A stretch of DNA of 54,117 bases, from positions 1 to 54,117 of the forward strand of contig CANJZW010000025.1 in the NCBI GenBank assembly GCA_947479475.1, written 5' to 3'. The notes under the pieces are model-generated. The model did no database searches. It had not been told where the DNA came from and saw nothing but the letters and a program-made list of their open reading frames with translations. Position 1 is the first letter of the stretch; every line of letters begins with the position of its first letter. Origin of the DNA: Chthoniobacteraceae bacterium (GTDB taxonomy: Bacteria > Verrucomicrobiota > Verrucomicrobiia > Chthoniobacterales > Chthoniobacteraceae). The translations under genes and the position numbers were made by a program. Positions 8,891 through 17,610 of the stretch are shown piece by piece.

Positions 8891-11095
8891 TCACGGCATA
8901 TTTTGGCTTTTCCTCAAGCCCCAGCAGGCAGCAAGCAAAGTCATCAGCAAGATTACTGAGGGCCATTCGCGCCAGAGAGTTCGGTAATCCGAGAGCTTCT
9001 GCTCGCTGGTGTGAAACTGGAGCTTACTAAGATTGTCATTGAGCTCATCAATCGACTCGAAGAAACGGCCGCCGCTTGCCGCAGAAATCGCCTGTAAAAC
9101 CTCGACCTTGGCGGGGCGCGGTACCGTCTCCGGTGAATGCGGTTTTACATAGAAGCTGAAAGGCTCGCAGGTATAAGTTTGCCCCTTCACATTCGCGGAG
9201 CCGCTCACATTATAGAGACCGGGCTGCGTTGCAGCGAATGAGACCGTAAAACCAGGGAAGCTCTTGCCAGAGGGCAGACTCACCAACTGCGGGGTCATCC
9301 GGTAAGGCACCTCGCGCTTATCAGGCAGAGTAATTTTCGCTTCGACGCCATCGGGCTTTGGCGCATTTTCGGTCCCAAAGCGCGCATTTAACTCGATCGA
9401 TTCCCCAAGGCAAATCTGGTCGCGGTCAGCGAAAAACTCGAGCCGCATTCCGTCGAGGGCCTCTTGTCGAGGGAGCAGCCACGAAATCAACTGGGTCCAA
9501 AACCGTTCGTAAGGCCGCGCTCTGCCCGCCTCCGGTCCAAGCTGCCAACGCCAAAGCGAGTCGGTTAGAATAGCCGTTACTTTGCCTTGTCCAAAACGCT
9601 GCGTTGCGACCACCGGTTGAGATCCCAATGGGGTCTCCGCCGTAACTAGCGTCTCCGCGCCGGGAGACAGAGTGAAACCCGTAAAAAGAGACAGCACAGG
9701 AGGAATATTCTGCCAAAACGCGGCGTCGCCCGCAAATGCCGGATGCCCGCGCGCCGCCTCGCTGAGTTTCACCGGATAGGGCTTTTCTCCCTCAAGTGTC
9801 TTCACATCGACGCCACGAACCGGCAAGATCTTACCCAGATCGGTTTCCGCCACCCCCCCCGCGCTCCAACCTTTTGCGCCTCCAAGTAGAATGAGGCTTC
9901 CGCCCTCCTCCACAAACTTCACCAGGTTTTTTGCCCTCGCGGCGCCAAGCTCCTTGGCATCGATATTCCCAAGCATGATAATTTTGAAGTAGGCCAACTG
10001 CTGCGACGTCATATCTGCGGTGACGTTTCCCACAGGCGTGCCCCCGTGAGGCGCACCGTCAGGTCCCGTGAAAAAAATGATCGGCGAAATCTGGCGCTCA
10101 GCCAGGAGCATGCGCCGGACATATTTGTATTCCCAGCGGGGAACTCCCTCGAGATATAGCAGGCGGTTTTTTGCATCCACGACTTCGACACTCAGCATCT
10201 GCTCGTTGTCCTCCTTGTTTTTTTCGCCGCTCAGTGGCGGAACAAACACGCGATACTGAAACGTACCCATCTTCGGATGTTCCAACTCAAATGTGACTTC
10301 GCGTTCTCCTCCTTCATCGGGAATCTGTGTCGGGATCTCTTTCAGCAGCACTCCATTTTCGTAAAGCTGCACTGCCACCGATACACCGCGGGTCCCCTGC
10401 CCGGAGACCTTCACTTTTAATTCGGACTTCCATCCCAGCGTTACACGGCGCGACGTTGTCACCGCGTCGATCCGTACATCCGGATCCTGCTTCCATCCTC
10501 CCGGAGGCTCCAGCCTCAGGGTGTATACAGGAAAGGGCTGCGATATTCCCGCCCAATCATCCAGAGCCTCTCCAGTATCCATTCCATCGCTCAGCAACAA
10601 CATCCCCGCCACATTCAAACCCGCAGAATGTTCAGCGATTTTCTTCAAAGCTTGGCGCAATCGCGTGGCAGCTCCGACGGGCTTGAGAGAACCCGCCTCC
10701 GAAATAGGAGTGTTCTCAGAAAGCTCAATATCAAACGGGAAAAACTCTACCTCACACCCACCCGCTAGCACGGAAAACCAGGGGCGCTTGAGGGCCTCCT
10801 GTGCAACCTTCCACCGACTCGGAACCTCCGGCGAGGAAGTCAACGCCATGCTTTGTGAAGTGTCGAGCGCAACGATAAAACGCGGCTTCCGCACCTGCGT
10901 GAAAGTGTTCCTGATCCCGGGCAGCAACATGCACCACGCCATCCCTGCGAGTACAAGAATGTAGAAAAACACCAGGACGAGATTGACGACCCGCCGTCGT
11001 AGAAACCGCCACGCCGTGAATAACCCAATCACGAGCGCCGTTGTGATGATCAGCACCAACGCCCAGAGCGGAAAAGTATGTTCTAAAACAATCAT
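8891..11095 (-). CDS. VWA membrane protein with glutamine-amidotransferase-like domain
   Basis: The 734-residue protein starts with two membrane helices (about 8-29 and 37-60). A von Willebrand A domain follows with an intact MIDAS-type DTSQS at 78-82. Ig-like strands come next, then a region (about 345-520) resembling the class I glutamine-amidotransferase-like fold common in these operons (LVKFVEEGGSLILLGG). A C-terminal membrane helix (about 708-727) ends the protein. Such proteins are partners of MoxR AAA+ ATPases and probably expose the VWA domain to metal-dependent protein contacts. It sits 33 bp downstream of the BatA-like gene. No Cys-His-Glu amidotransferase triad is evident, so that domain is probably non-catalytic. 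Confidence 0.75.
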   Translation of the reverse strand: MIVLEHTFPLWALVLIITTALVIGLFTAWRFLRRRVVNLVLVFFYILVLAGMAWCMLLPGIRNTFTQVRKPRFIVALDTSQSMALTSSPEVPSRWKVAQEALKRPWFSVLAGGCEVEFFPFDIELSENTPISEAGSLKPVGAATRLRQALKKIAEHSAGLNVAGMLLLSDGMDTGEALDDWAGISQPFPVYTLRLEPPGGWKQDPDVRIDAVTTSRRVTLGWKSELKVKVSGQGTRGVSVAVQLYENGVLLKEIPTQIPDEGGEREVTFELEHPKMGTFQYRVFVPPLSGEKNKEDNEQMLSVEVVDAKNRLLYLEGVPRWEYKYVRRMLLAERQISPIIFFTGPDGAPHGGTPVGNVTADMTSQQLAYFKIIMLGNIDAKELGAARAKNLVKFVEEGGSLILLGGAKGWSAGGVAETDLGKILPVRGVDVKTLEGEKPYPVKLSEAARGHPAFAGDAAFWQNIPPVLSLFTGFTLSPGAETLVTAETPLGSQPVVATQRFGQGKVTAILTDSLWRWQLGPEAGRARPYERFWTQLISWLLPRQEALDGMRLEFFADRDQICLGESIELNARFGTENAPKPDGVEAKITLPDKREVPYRMTPQLVSLPSGKSFPGFTVSFAATQPGLYNVSGSANVKGQTYTCEPFSFYVKPHSPETVPRPAKVEVLQAISAASGGRFFESIDELNDNLSKLQFHTSEQKLSDYRTLWREWPSVILLMTLLAACWGLRKSQNMP

Positions 11096-11128
11096 ATCTT
11101 ATTCGCGTTCCGCGCTCGCCGACATCGC

Positions 11129-13273
11129 CTATTCATTTTGTGAAAAGCGAGCCCCGCTGCTGATTCCAATGCTCCCCTGAGACCCTGTCAAATCGCGCCC
11201 TCCGCTCTTTGTTCGCCCAAGAACGTTTGCGCAAACAAACTCAACGGCAATCAAAACAAACGCCAGCCAAAGAAGATGCTCGCCAAAGGTGCGTCCAACG
11301 CGATGCTCCTCAATGAGACTTCGCAGCGTTTCAAGATCGTGCGCAAACGCTACATTTTCGTTCCCTAGCTGTTTTTGGATCTCTGTTTCTACAACCGGTG
11401 TAAGGTCAGATTCCTCACGCAGTATGTTCACTGCAATGACTGGCTTACCCTCGGGATTTTCAGGCGCTGTCATCGAGTAAAAGCCAGGCAGTACAAGGTT
11501 TTCTGCATTCAGCACCGTGCGCCCTTCCACCACCGAGGCTCGCACCGAGACTGGCTGGCTATCGGGAGCCCTGAGGTTTGGAGGCGTTTTCCATTCTGGA
11601 AACCGCTCGCTCAGCGAGAGCCAGTCTGTCGCCCATTCAAACGGTGTTCTCGATCCGACGCCCCCGCCATATTCAGCGCATTGCAGCAAAAGCGGCAGAA
11701 AAAAGGGTGAGAGCGGGAAATCGCTCCAAGTCCTATCCCCCGAGACCGCAAACAATAGAACCCGCCCAGTGCCGAATTGTCTCTCGAGAAGAAAGGGTTG
11801 TTTTGCTCCCATCGAAACGAGCCGCTGCGCCCCGTCGTGCAGCGTGTCGAAAGCCAGCCTGCGTCTGATAGAAATTGAGGGAATACCGATGCCCTCGCGC
11901 AGGTTGCGCACGAGGGCATGCTGGGGTTGATCCCAAGTAAGAATGCGGTTGCGCTGCGATAATGGCAGATCCTCTACGGCGTGGGGAATCCCTGGCAAGC
12001 AGGTCCATGACGCATAAGCCTCCGGTTTCGCTCCCATACCTGGAAAAACCACCAGCATTCCGCCGGCCTTTACATAGGCTTCGATCGCTGAAATTGCCTG
12101 GCCAAAAAGCGGGAGTGCGTTGCATAAAAACACGCTTGCATACTGGGCCAGCGGCTTGTCAATGATCTGCTCGGGAGTGATCGATTCGATCGCGTTTTTA
12201 CCTCCAAGCCCAGTGCGCAGAGCAGTCCGCAAAAACAACGTCTCGTTTTCGGATCCAACGACAAGAGACGGCATCTGCTCCTGAACCTTCACCAGAAAAT
12301 AAAACGCGTTGTCGGCCTGCAGATTGTCGTCTGGCGTCTGAATGCGCGCCGCGTGTACCCCAACATCAAGCATGGGCATCGTAAAGCTCGGCTCCGCGGA
12401 GTCTGCGTCAGCCGCATTCACATGCCTGCGACTGATTTCGCGGTCATCAATAATCAGCGAAAGGGCGGTGTCAGCAGGCGGTCCAGTGCGGCGCAGTTTG
12501 ACTACCGCTTTCATTTCAGCCCCCTTTCGTGCCACCGGAGGTTGAAGATCAACGGAAACAATCGCCGTATTTTCGGGAGCAGAAACGCCAAGTAACGAAA
12601 CGAACACGGCCGTCTTGGGTTCAATCTGCGCTTCCAGTCCCCCGGTGATTAGATTGCGCCACGGCAAAGCCTGGCTGTCGGTGATAATATGAATCTCGTG
12701 CTCACGCTGTGAGTCCGCCTTGAGCAGCGCTTTCATCGCGGCATTGACGGCCGGAACAACCCTCGAACTTGATTGCCTCGGTTGCAGCGTGCGGAGCCGC
12801 GCGATACCCTCCTGTTTGTTGGATACCGGCTCTGCGAAAACTGCCTCAGGCTGGTCGCTTGCGAGGAAAATGCAAAACCTATCGGGGTCACGCAGACCCT
12901 CAAGAATCGCCACCGCCGATTCGATCCCCTTGTCCCACACCGTTCCTTTTCCTACCCCGTAACCCATGCTGTAGGAATTATCGAGCACAATGGCGATATC
13001 TCGCGGCGCATCTCCCAACCAGCCCATCCCACCGCTGCGAATCATGGGCATGGCAAACGCAGTCCCCAACAGCGCCATGATCAGCGTGCGCAGCAGCCAC
13101 AACAAAATGTTTTCCAATCGGATCCGCCGCGAAGTGTTTTTCTCCGCCTTTCTGAGAAAACGGACGGTCGGAAAAGGAAGACACAACCTCTTTCGATTCT
13201 GCATGAGATGCAGAAAAAAGGGCATCGTGGCGCCGACGATTGCTGCGATGAGAAAAAGTGGTGCGAGAAACAT
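11129..13273 (-). CDS. BatA-like VWA membrane protein
   Basis: The 714-residue protein has an N-terminal BatA-type region with two membrane helices (about 1-24 and 53-77) and the typical LHLMQNRKR basic stretch between them. A VWA domain follows with MIDAS motif DNSYS at 98-102. Beta-rich extracytoplasmic segments and a C-terminal helix (about 668-690) complete it. BatA-family proteins form membrane complexes served by MoxR ATPases and DUF58 proteins. The gene begins 9 bp after the DUF58 gene stops and precedes the second VWA gene by 33 bp. Its role is inferred from the family; nothing identifies the client. Confidence 0.8.
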   Translation of the reverse strand: MFLAPLFLIAAIVGATMPFFLHLMQNRKRLCLPFPTVRFLRKAEKNTSRRIRLENILLWLLRTLIMALLGTAFAMPMIRSGGMGWLGDAPRDIAIVLDNSYSMGYGVGKGTVWDKGIESAVAILEGLRDPDRFCIFLASDQPEAVFAEPVSNKQEGIARLRTLQPRQSSSRVVPAVNAAMKALLKADSQREHEIHIITDSQALPWRNLITGGLEAQIEPKTAVFVSLLGVSAPENTAIVSVDLQPPVARKGAEMKAVVKLRRTGPPADTALSLIIDDREISRRHVNAADADSAEPSFTMPMLDVGVHAARIQTPDDNLQADNAFYFLVKVQEQMPSLVVGSENETLFLRTALRTGLGGKNAIESITPEQIIDKPLAQYASVFLCNALPLFGQAISAIEAYVKAGGMLVVFPGMGAKPEAYASWTCLPGIPHAVEDLPLSQRNRILTWDQPQHALVRNLREGIGIPSISIRRRLAFDTLHDGAQRLVSMGAKQPFLLERQFGTGRVLLFAVSGDRTWSDFPLSPFFLPLLLQCAEYGGGVGSRTPFEWATDWLSLSERFPEWKTPPNLRAPDSQPVSVRASVVEGRTVLNAENLVLPGFYSMTAPENPEGKPVIAVNILREESDLTPVVETEIQKQLGNENVAFAHDLETLRSLIEEHRVGRTFGEHLLWLAFVLIAVEFVCANVLGRTKSGGRDLTGSQGSIGISSGARFSQNE

Positions 13274-13282
13274 GGCCGGAAA

Positions 13283-14233
13283 TCAGCGAGAAAGTCGGCG
13301 CCGTTCCGAAAGGTAAACGCGGACAAAAGATTCCAGCGACTGACTGGTCGGAATAATCCTGTAGTCGATGTTCATGCCTGCGCATGCTTTCTTGTAGTGC
13401 TCGAGAAACTTTCCAAACACCTCCTGATACTCCTGCGCAAGCACTCGCGGGTTCACTGGCAGTTTCTCACCAGTCTCCATATCTTGCAGTTCGCAGGGCT
13501 TGGCCAAACTCAAATCCAGCTCTGCCGGATCAAGCGTTTGAAACAGAATTACATCATGTCGTTGCTTGCGTAAATGAGCCAGCGCTTTGACTATTTCCTC
13601 TTCGTCGCCAAGAAGGTCGGAGATTACCACAACAAGTGCACCCCGCCGAATGGACCCTGCAATTTCGTGCAATGTCTTTGCCAAATCCGAGCCTCCTCCA
13701 GGCGGATGCAACTGCACGTGCTTGAGTAAATTGTTAAGGTGCTGGAATGAATTCCCCACATCCATTCTTACATCCACATTCTCTCCGTGCAGAAAAAGAC
13801 CGATGGAGTCGCGTGCTTTGACAATCACGTAGCCCACGGCGGCGGCAAGACGACTGGCGAATTGGAACTTCGTGGGCCAATCACCTGACGTGTAACTCAT
13901 CGACGCACTCCGATCCAAGACAAGATAAACGCGGAGGTTTGTTTCATCCTGATAGCGCTTGATAAAATACCGGTCGGTACGGGCGAATACCCGCCAATCA
14001 ATGTGCCGTGTCTCATCTCCAATACCGTAGCTTTTGTGGTCAGCAAACTCCGAACTTGGGCCGCGCAACGGACTCCGATGTGCTCCGGCTAAATTACCCT
14101 CCACCTTGTTCCGTGAAAGCAACAGCAGGCGGCCAAGTTTGTGCATCTCAGCAGGATTCAAAAATGCTGCGATGCCCGCTTTCTCGGGTTCGTCCGCAAC
14201 CTCTTTTGCTTGGGCCTGGGGTTTCGCGTCCAT
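13283..14233 (-). CDS. DUF58 protein
   Basis: This is a DUF58 protein of about 316 residues. Its signature is YGIGDETRHIDWRVFART at 69-86 followed by a YQDE element near 94-97, and a VWA-like core carries DRSAS at 107-111. DUF58 proteins are encoded next to MoxR ATPases and are regarded as their cytoplasmic or membrane-associated partners. I chose the ATG at 14233 because it overlaps the stop of the upstream gene as TGATG, fitting translational coupling; an upstream in-frame start at 14272 would add 13 residues and a longer overlap. The cognate MoxR is probably the FHA-MoxR gene of the opposite arm. Confidence 0.85.
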   Translation of the reverse strand: MDAKPQAQAKEVADEPEKAGIAAFLNPAEMHKLGRLLLLSRNKVEGNLAGAHRSPLRGPSSEFADHKSYGIGDETRHIDWRVFARTDRYFIKRYQDETNLRVYLVLDRSASMSYTSGDWPTKFQFASRLAAAVGYVIVKARDSIGLFLHGENVDVRMDVGNSFQHLNNLLKHVQLHPPGGGSDLAKTLHEIAGSIRRGALVVVISDLLGDEEEIVKALAHLRKQRHDVILFQTLDPAELDLSLAKPCELQDMETGEKLPVNPRVLAQEYQEVFGKFLEHYKKACAGMNIDYRIIPTSQSLESFVRVYLSERRRLSR

Positions 14234-15060
14234 CAGGGGCGGGAGAAAAGTTTCCAATGCGTGTGATCGCAAACCACGATGATTTTGGCGCCAATGAAGG
14301 CAAGGTGGAGGTCTCCAGTGCCAGGTCCGAGCATGCTGAGAGAAGAGGTTGTTCCTGTGTTGAAACTTACGGCCGCTGTGTTGTCCGGCATAGCGATGAC
14401 GCGTTGCGGCACCGCTGTAATCCGGGCTCCGTAAGGCAGCTTTTCAGCGACTTTCAGATCAGAGAGATCGCCGAGTACGGAACTGCGCAGTGAATATTTT
14501 TGATCTGTCAGTCCCTGGAACTTCTCCAAATTTGTGAGCGTATAACTCCATGGTTTGCCGAAACGATCCGTCTCTGGAGCCTTCGGTTCGTTCTTTAACC
14601 TTGGATGCATTGTGACCTGAGCCAGATTTTTGGGATAAGCAACCTCCTTGCGGTAAAACGCCTGGAGTGCAGCTGCGACTTTTTCTCTGTCGGCTCGAGT
14701 CATCCATCCGCTGGCGAGCCGGCGCGCGCATTCATTGATGGGCGAAGGGGGGAGGGCCAAATCGGCTTCATACATGGCGAACGCCTCTTCCCGCTTTCCC
14801 GCGCGTAGCGTCCGCCATTTTTCAATACCATGAGCGACAACTAGTAATGGATCGCTTGCATGGGTTGCTGAAAATGCGCGACAGGCGGCGATCACAGACT
14901 CGTGATCGTCACGCGCCGTCATATGCTGCTTCCATAGGTTGACCAACCCATCCTCATCCGCGGCGCGCGCTGGACCGACCAATAAGACCATTGACAGGGC
15001 GAATACGGACAAACAGGCATCCAAAAGGGATCCCCATCTGGCTAGCAGGCCGAAATTCAC
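14233..15060 (-). CDS. Exported protein of unknown function
   Basis: This 275-residue protein starts with GTG, overlapping the upstream stop by 4 bp (GTGA). A signal-like hydrophobic stretch ends near 33 (VLLVGPARA). A mid-region (about 130-185) with a YPKNLAQV / DRFGKPWSY pattern recalls the C-terminal part of pseudopilins or other small T2SG-like proteins, but no prepilin cleavage motif is visible. The C-terminus ends in beta-type sequence. I do not recognise a known family. Its position between the 220-residue exported protein and DUF58 makes it an integral member of the leftward operon. Confidence 0.6.
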   Translation of the reverse strand: MNFGLLARWGSLLDACLSVFALSMVLLVGPARAADEDGLVNLWKQHMTARDDHESVIAACRAFSATHASDPLLVVAHGIEKWRTLRAGKREEAFAMYEADLALPPSPINECARRLASGWMTRADREKVAAALQAFYRKEVAYPKNLAQVTMHPRLKNEPKAPETDRFGKPWSYTLTNLEKFQGLTDQKYSLRSSVLGDLSDLKVAEKLPYGARITAVPQRVIAMPDNTAAVSFNTGTTSSLSMLGPGTGDLHLAFIGAKIIVVCDHTHWKLFSRP

Positions 15061-15719
15061 GGCTGCCCGCTTTCCTTGGTTGCCGCCACTCGCTGCTGTT
15101 TGCGCTTGGCTATTTCAGTCTCCAAGAATTCCACCCATGCCTTAGGCCCTCCCGCCGCCATGATGCGATCACGGTGCTGAAGCAGATCCCGGTCGCGCGC
15201 TTCAATTTTAATGGGCCGCGGCCCTTCGGTGTAACTGTAGAACGTCGCACCGGGATTAACTTCACTCAGAAGTTCTTTGCCGATCTTAGGGCTCAAACGA
15301 TCCTTCTGTCGTACGATTGGCTCTCCAAGCAGAATTGCGTTTTTGTCCGAATCAATTCCTAAAACTTTTCCAGTGACGGCGATGGCATCGCCAATTTTTG
15401 TAACCGGATCGGTTTTAAGAATGGAAAGAGATACCGGCATGGAGACGGTAAAAACAACATCCAAATAGGACGCAGGTTCAAAAGCGGAGATCCTAAAGCC
15501 TGCCCGCCCGTCCTCCTTGACTTGTTGCATTTCAATAATTTGCAGGTACCTGAAGAAATGGGGACGCCCGCTTGCTCCTTCAACCAACGCCGCTCGTCCC
15601 GCAGTTGTCTTTGCCTCGCACAGCGCGAGCGCGAATTCGTTTCCGTTCGAGGTCGCCGCTTTTACCGGAACGGCCACGGCCAATACGAGGGCTGCGAGAA
15701 ACAACGAAAGTCTGTTCAT
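15057..15719 (-). CDS. Exported protein of unknown function
   Basis: The 220-residue protein has a clean signal peptide (MNRLSLFLAALVLAVAVPVKA, cleavage after about 21). The mature part has several beta-type segments, one of which (about 105-135, KIGDAIAVTGKVLGID) resembles a small OB-like strand pattern. The C-terminal 30 residues are charged and helical. No family is recognised. It lies 27 bp downstream of the DUF4159 gene and overlaps the next gene by 4 bp, so it should be co-expressed with the MoxR/VWA genes and act outside the cytoplasm. Confidence 0.6.
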   Translation of the reverse strand: MNRLSLFLAALVLAVAVPVKAATSNGNEFALALCEAKTTAGRAALVEGASGRPHFFRYLQIIEMQQVKEDGRAGFRISAFEPASYLDVVFTVSMPVSLSILKTDPVTKIGDAIAVTGKVLGIDSDKNAILLGEPIVRQKDRLSPKIGKELLSEVNPGATFYSYTEGPRPIKIEARDRDLLQHRDRIMAAGGPKAWVEFLETEIAKRKQQRVAATKESGQP

Positions 15720-15746
15720 GGGATGGCTAGAGAAAATGAAACTGGC

Positions 15747-17156
15747 TTAATGCGTGACCGTATACATCATGACGTTCTGCCCGATCTGGGTTGCGCCCAC
15801 ATCGTTGACACCGCGCGCATAGGGTGACTGGCTCATCTCCCAGCCCCCTGAAAGACCAAAGGGACTGTAGATCACTCCAAGATTGCCGTTAAGTTGTATG
15901 CCAAAAAGCGTGGGTTCAGCACGCGCCTGGCCGCTCTCCTGCATCAGAGTGGGAGTGACACCCACAGCCGTTATCGTATTGGGTTCCTTGAAAAGTTGTG
16001 CAGTCAATGGAATGCGTTCCAGCGGTTTGTCCGGGAGCACGGAGCGGACCATGTCGCGAAAGGATTTGTCAAAACCCTTGCGCCCACAACAAGCCTCTCC
16101 AAAAAGAAATCCGCCATTCTCCAGAAATTTTTTGAGCATTACTTTTTCTTCCGGCTTCAACTCAAAAGATTCGTGGCCGGTCATGTAAATGACCGGAGAA
16201 TTGAAGATAGCGGGATCCGTCAGGCGCAGTTCTTTTAAACCAAACTTCACAGGGATTCCCGTGCGCGCGTTGAAAGTCTGGAGCATGACCGCGAGTCCTG
16301 CGTGGCGCGTTTTCCATATGCCATCATACGAGATCTGCGCGACCGATACCGTGTCGGAATAGGATTTAAGCTTATCAACAAAACGCATGGCTTGCGCCGC
16401 GTTTTTGGACCAGGCCCGCATCGCGGAGGCATACGAGAGGATGTTAACCCCGAGCTTGAACGCCGAATCCGATTTGTAAGCCTGCCATTCCTCTTGCACT
16501 TCACCCTGCCAACCGACGGCCATACACCAACGCGAAACGAGGGCAACAACGCGGCAGTTGACCTCAATTCCGTCAAACCACGGCTCGTTTCCCCGAAAGC
16601 CGGAAGCACCGACAGCTTTCGTATATTCGACGAGGTCGAGATCATAGTGGGAATGGAAGATGGGATGATCTGGAGCAAGTTTTTGCAGGGATTGTTCCGG
16701 GAAGATTTGTTTGAGCTCTTCCACCACAGAATCGTAAAAGGGTTTTGATCCAAGGCCTGTGTTGTAAATCATCATGCCACCGTTGAGCATGTATTTGCGG
16801 AGTTTCTCCCGCTCTTGTGGGCTGTAGGAGAAGCGGTAGTGGCCGGATCGGAACAATACCGGGTTTTGCTCCGGATTTTCACTAATCTGCCCAAGTGTGC
16901 GCACCTCCATCTGAAAGTTTGCATCCGTCTGCGACTTCATCTTTCGCAGCAGATTGTTCACATCGTTCGGTGTGGCATTCCAATAGATGTCAGAACCGTA
17001 CAGGTCCTTTCCTGACTCCGCGGACACCTCCACGGCACCCAAGAAGGCAGCGATTGTAACCAAAACGAATACTGCAAGGCGTTGGAGCGTAGAGACCTCT
17101 GCTGCGGTTTGGAAATGGCCGGAACGCAGGGGACATTCCGGATTATTCGTTTGCAT
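15747..17156 (-). CDS. Exported protein with two DUF4159 domains
   Basis: From the ATG at 17156 the protein is 469 residues, with a hydrophobic export signal at about 25-46 (LAVFVLVTIAAFLGAVEVSA). Two similar halves follow. Each contains a strand ending in H (FRSGHYRFSYSP and YMTGHESFELKP), a helix with the form LrKYMLNGGmmi / LKKFLENGGFLF, and a conserved element about 35 residues later (LAPDHPIF / IPLTAQLF). This is the DUF4159 pattern in tandem; most homologues carry one copy. DUF4159 proteins accompany MoxR/DUF58/VWA operons and adopt an amidotransferase-like fold of unknown activity. The frame stays open upstream to 17504, but that extension lies antisense to the Cys-rich peptide and precedes the signal peptide, so I reject it. 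First gene of the leftward operon. Confidence 0.78.
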   Translation of the reverse strand: MQTNNPECPLRSGHFQTAAEVSTLQRLAVFVLVTIAAFLGAVEVSAESGKDLYGSDIYWNATPNDVNNLLRKMKSQTDANFQMEVRTLGQISENPEQNPVLFRSGHYRFSYSPQEREKLRKYMLNGGMMIYNTGLGSKPFYDSVVEELKQIFPEQSLQKLAPDHPIFHSHYDLDLVEYTKAVGASGFRGNEPWFDGIEVNCRVVALVSRWCMAVGWQGEVQEEWQAYKSDSAFKLGVNILSYASAMRAWSKNAAQAMRFVDKLKSYSDTVSVAQISYDGIWKTRHAGLAVMLQTFNARTGIPVKFGLKELRLTDPAIFNSPVIYMTGHESFELKPEEKVMLKKFLENGGFLFGEACCGRKGFDKSFRDMVRSVLPDKPLERIPLTAQLFKEPNTITAVGVTPTLMQESGQARAEPTLFGIQLNGNLGVIYSPFGLSGGWEMSQSPYARGVNDVGATQIGQNVMMYTVTH

Positions 17157-17292
17157 AAATAACTGTATAATATTGGAAAAACAGCGTAAAGATATGCTTA
17201 CAACATATTCTTCTTGCCTCGAAACCATATGAGGTTTTTGCCCAGTCGCGCATCCCCTCCCGGAGCAAACAGCCCTTGTTGAGTTACGAAAA
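17157..17292. promoter_or_regulatory. AT-rich divergent promoter region
   Basis: This gap separates the start of the leftward DUF4159 operon from the start of the rightward Cys5-peptide operon, so promoters for both arms should lie here. A TATAAT hexamer occurs at 17166-17171 in rightward orientation, and the same AT-rich stretch could serve leftward. No good -35 box is visible for either. A 5-bp inverted repeat (AAACC/GGTTT, 17222-17237) followed by T residues lies in the presumed rightward leader and might be a weak attenuator. The assignment rests mainly on gene orientation. Confidence 0.5.
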
Positions 17293-17583
17293 ATGAAATC
17301 TTCCACCACCAAAAAAGTGATGACCGCTGCGCTCGCGGCGACGCTCTGCACTGGCACGTTGATTTCTGGCGATGGAACCGGTGAGCCAGGCTTTGTCGCA
17401 CCGCCCCGGGAAATGAAAAAACCTCCCGCGCCTCCACGCATGGCTTCTTCCGCCGAGTCTCTCACAGGCTGCTGCTGCTGTTGTGGCACGCCCATGTCGC
17501 GCACCGAAGCGAAGAAGCCCCCTCAGCCGCCTGTTCTTTTGATTAAACTTCGTGAGGACAATCCCGGAGCGGGCAAAAATTAA
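17293..17583 (+). CDS. Small Cys5 peptide, candidate RiPP precursor
   Basis: The 96-residue peptide begins with a short basic segment and a hydrophobic stretch (KKVMTAALAATLCTGTLISG, 7-26) that could be a signal peptide or leader. A Pro-rich region follows, with KKPPAPP at 42-48. Next come SLTG, five consecutive cysteines (C60-C64, DNA 17470-17484) and GTPMS, then a second KKPPQPP at 74-80 and an amphipathic tail. Poly-Cys stretches are prime substrates for YcaO-dependent azole formation, and YcaO and SagB-type genes end the divergent operon. Alternatively the cysteines could bind a metal or carry disulfides. The gene is first in the rightward arm, 27 bp before the PKD/TPR gene. There is no clear ribosome site before the ATG. 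Existence as a gene is likely; the precursor role is an inference. Confidence 0.6.
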   Translation: MKSSTTKKVMTAALAATLCTGTLISGDGTGEPGFVAPPREMKKPPAPPRMASSAESLTGCCCCCGTPMSRTEAKKPPQPPVLLIKLREDNPGAGKN

Positions 17584-17610
17584 AGGGCCGCTCACCGGCT
17601 CACTTTCAAT

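Noticed and set aside
17470..17484. (TGC)4TGT run as a simple microsatellite artefact
   Set aside because: It is short, ends in a different Cys codon and lies between matching KKPPxPP motifs in an open frame, so coding selection is more likely. Slippage cannot be fully excluded.
17157..17504. Upstream extension of the DUF4159 gene to 17504, which would give a poly-Gln stretch antisense to the Cys run
   Set aside because: The extension lies before a clear export signal and would overlap the whole promoter gap. The rightward peptide has a better-formed start and composition.
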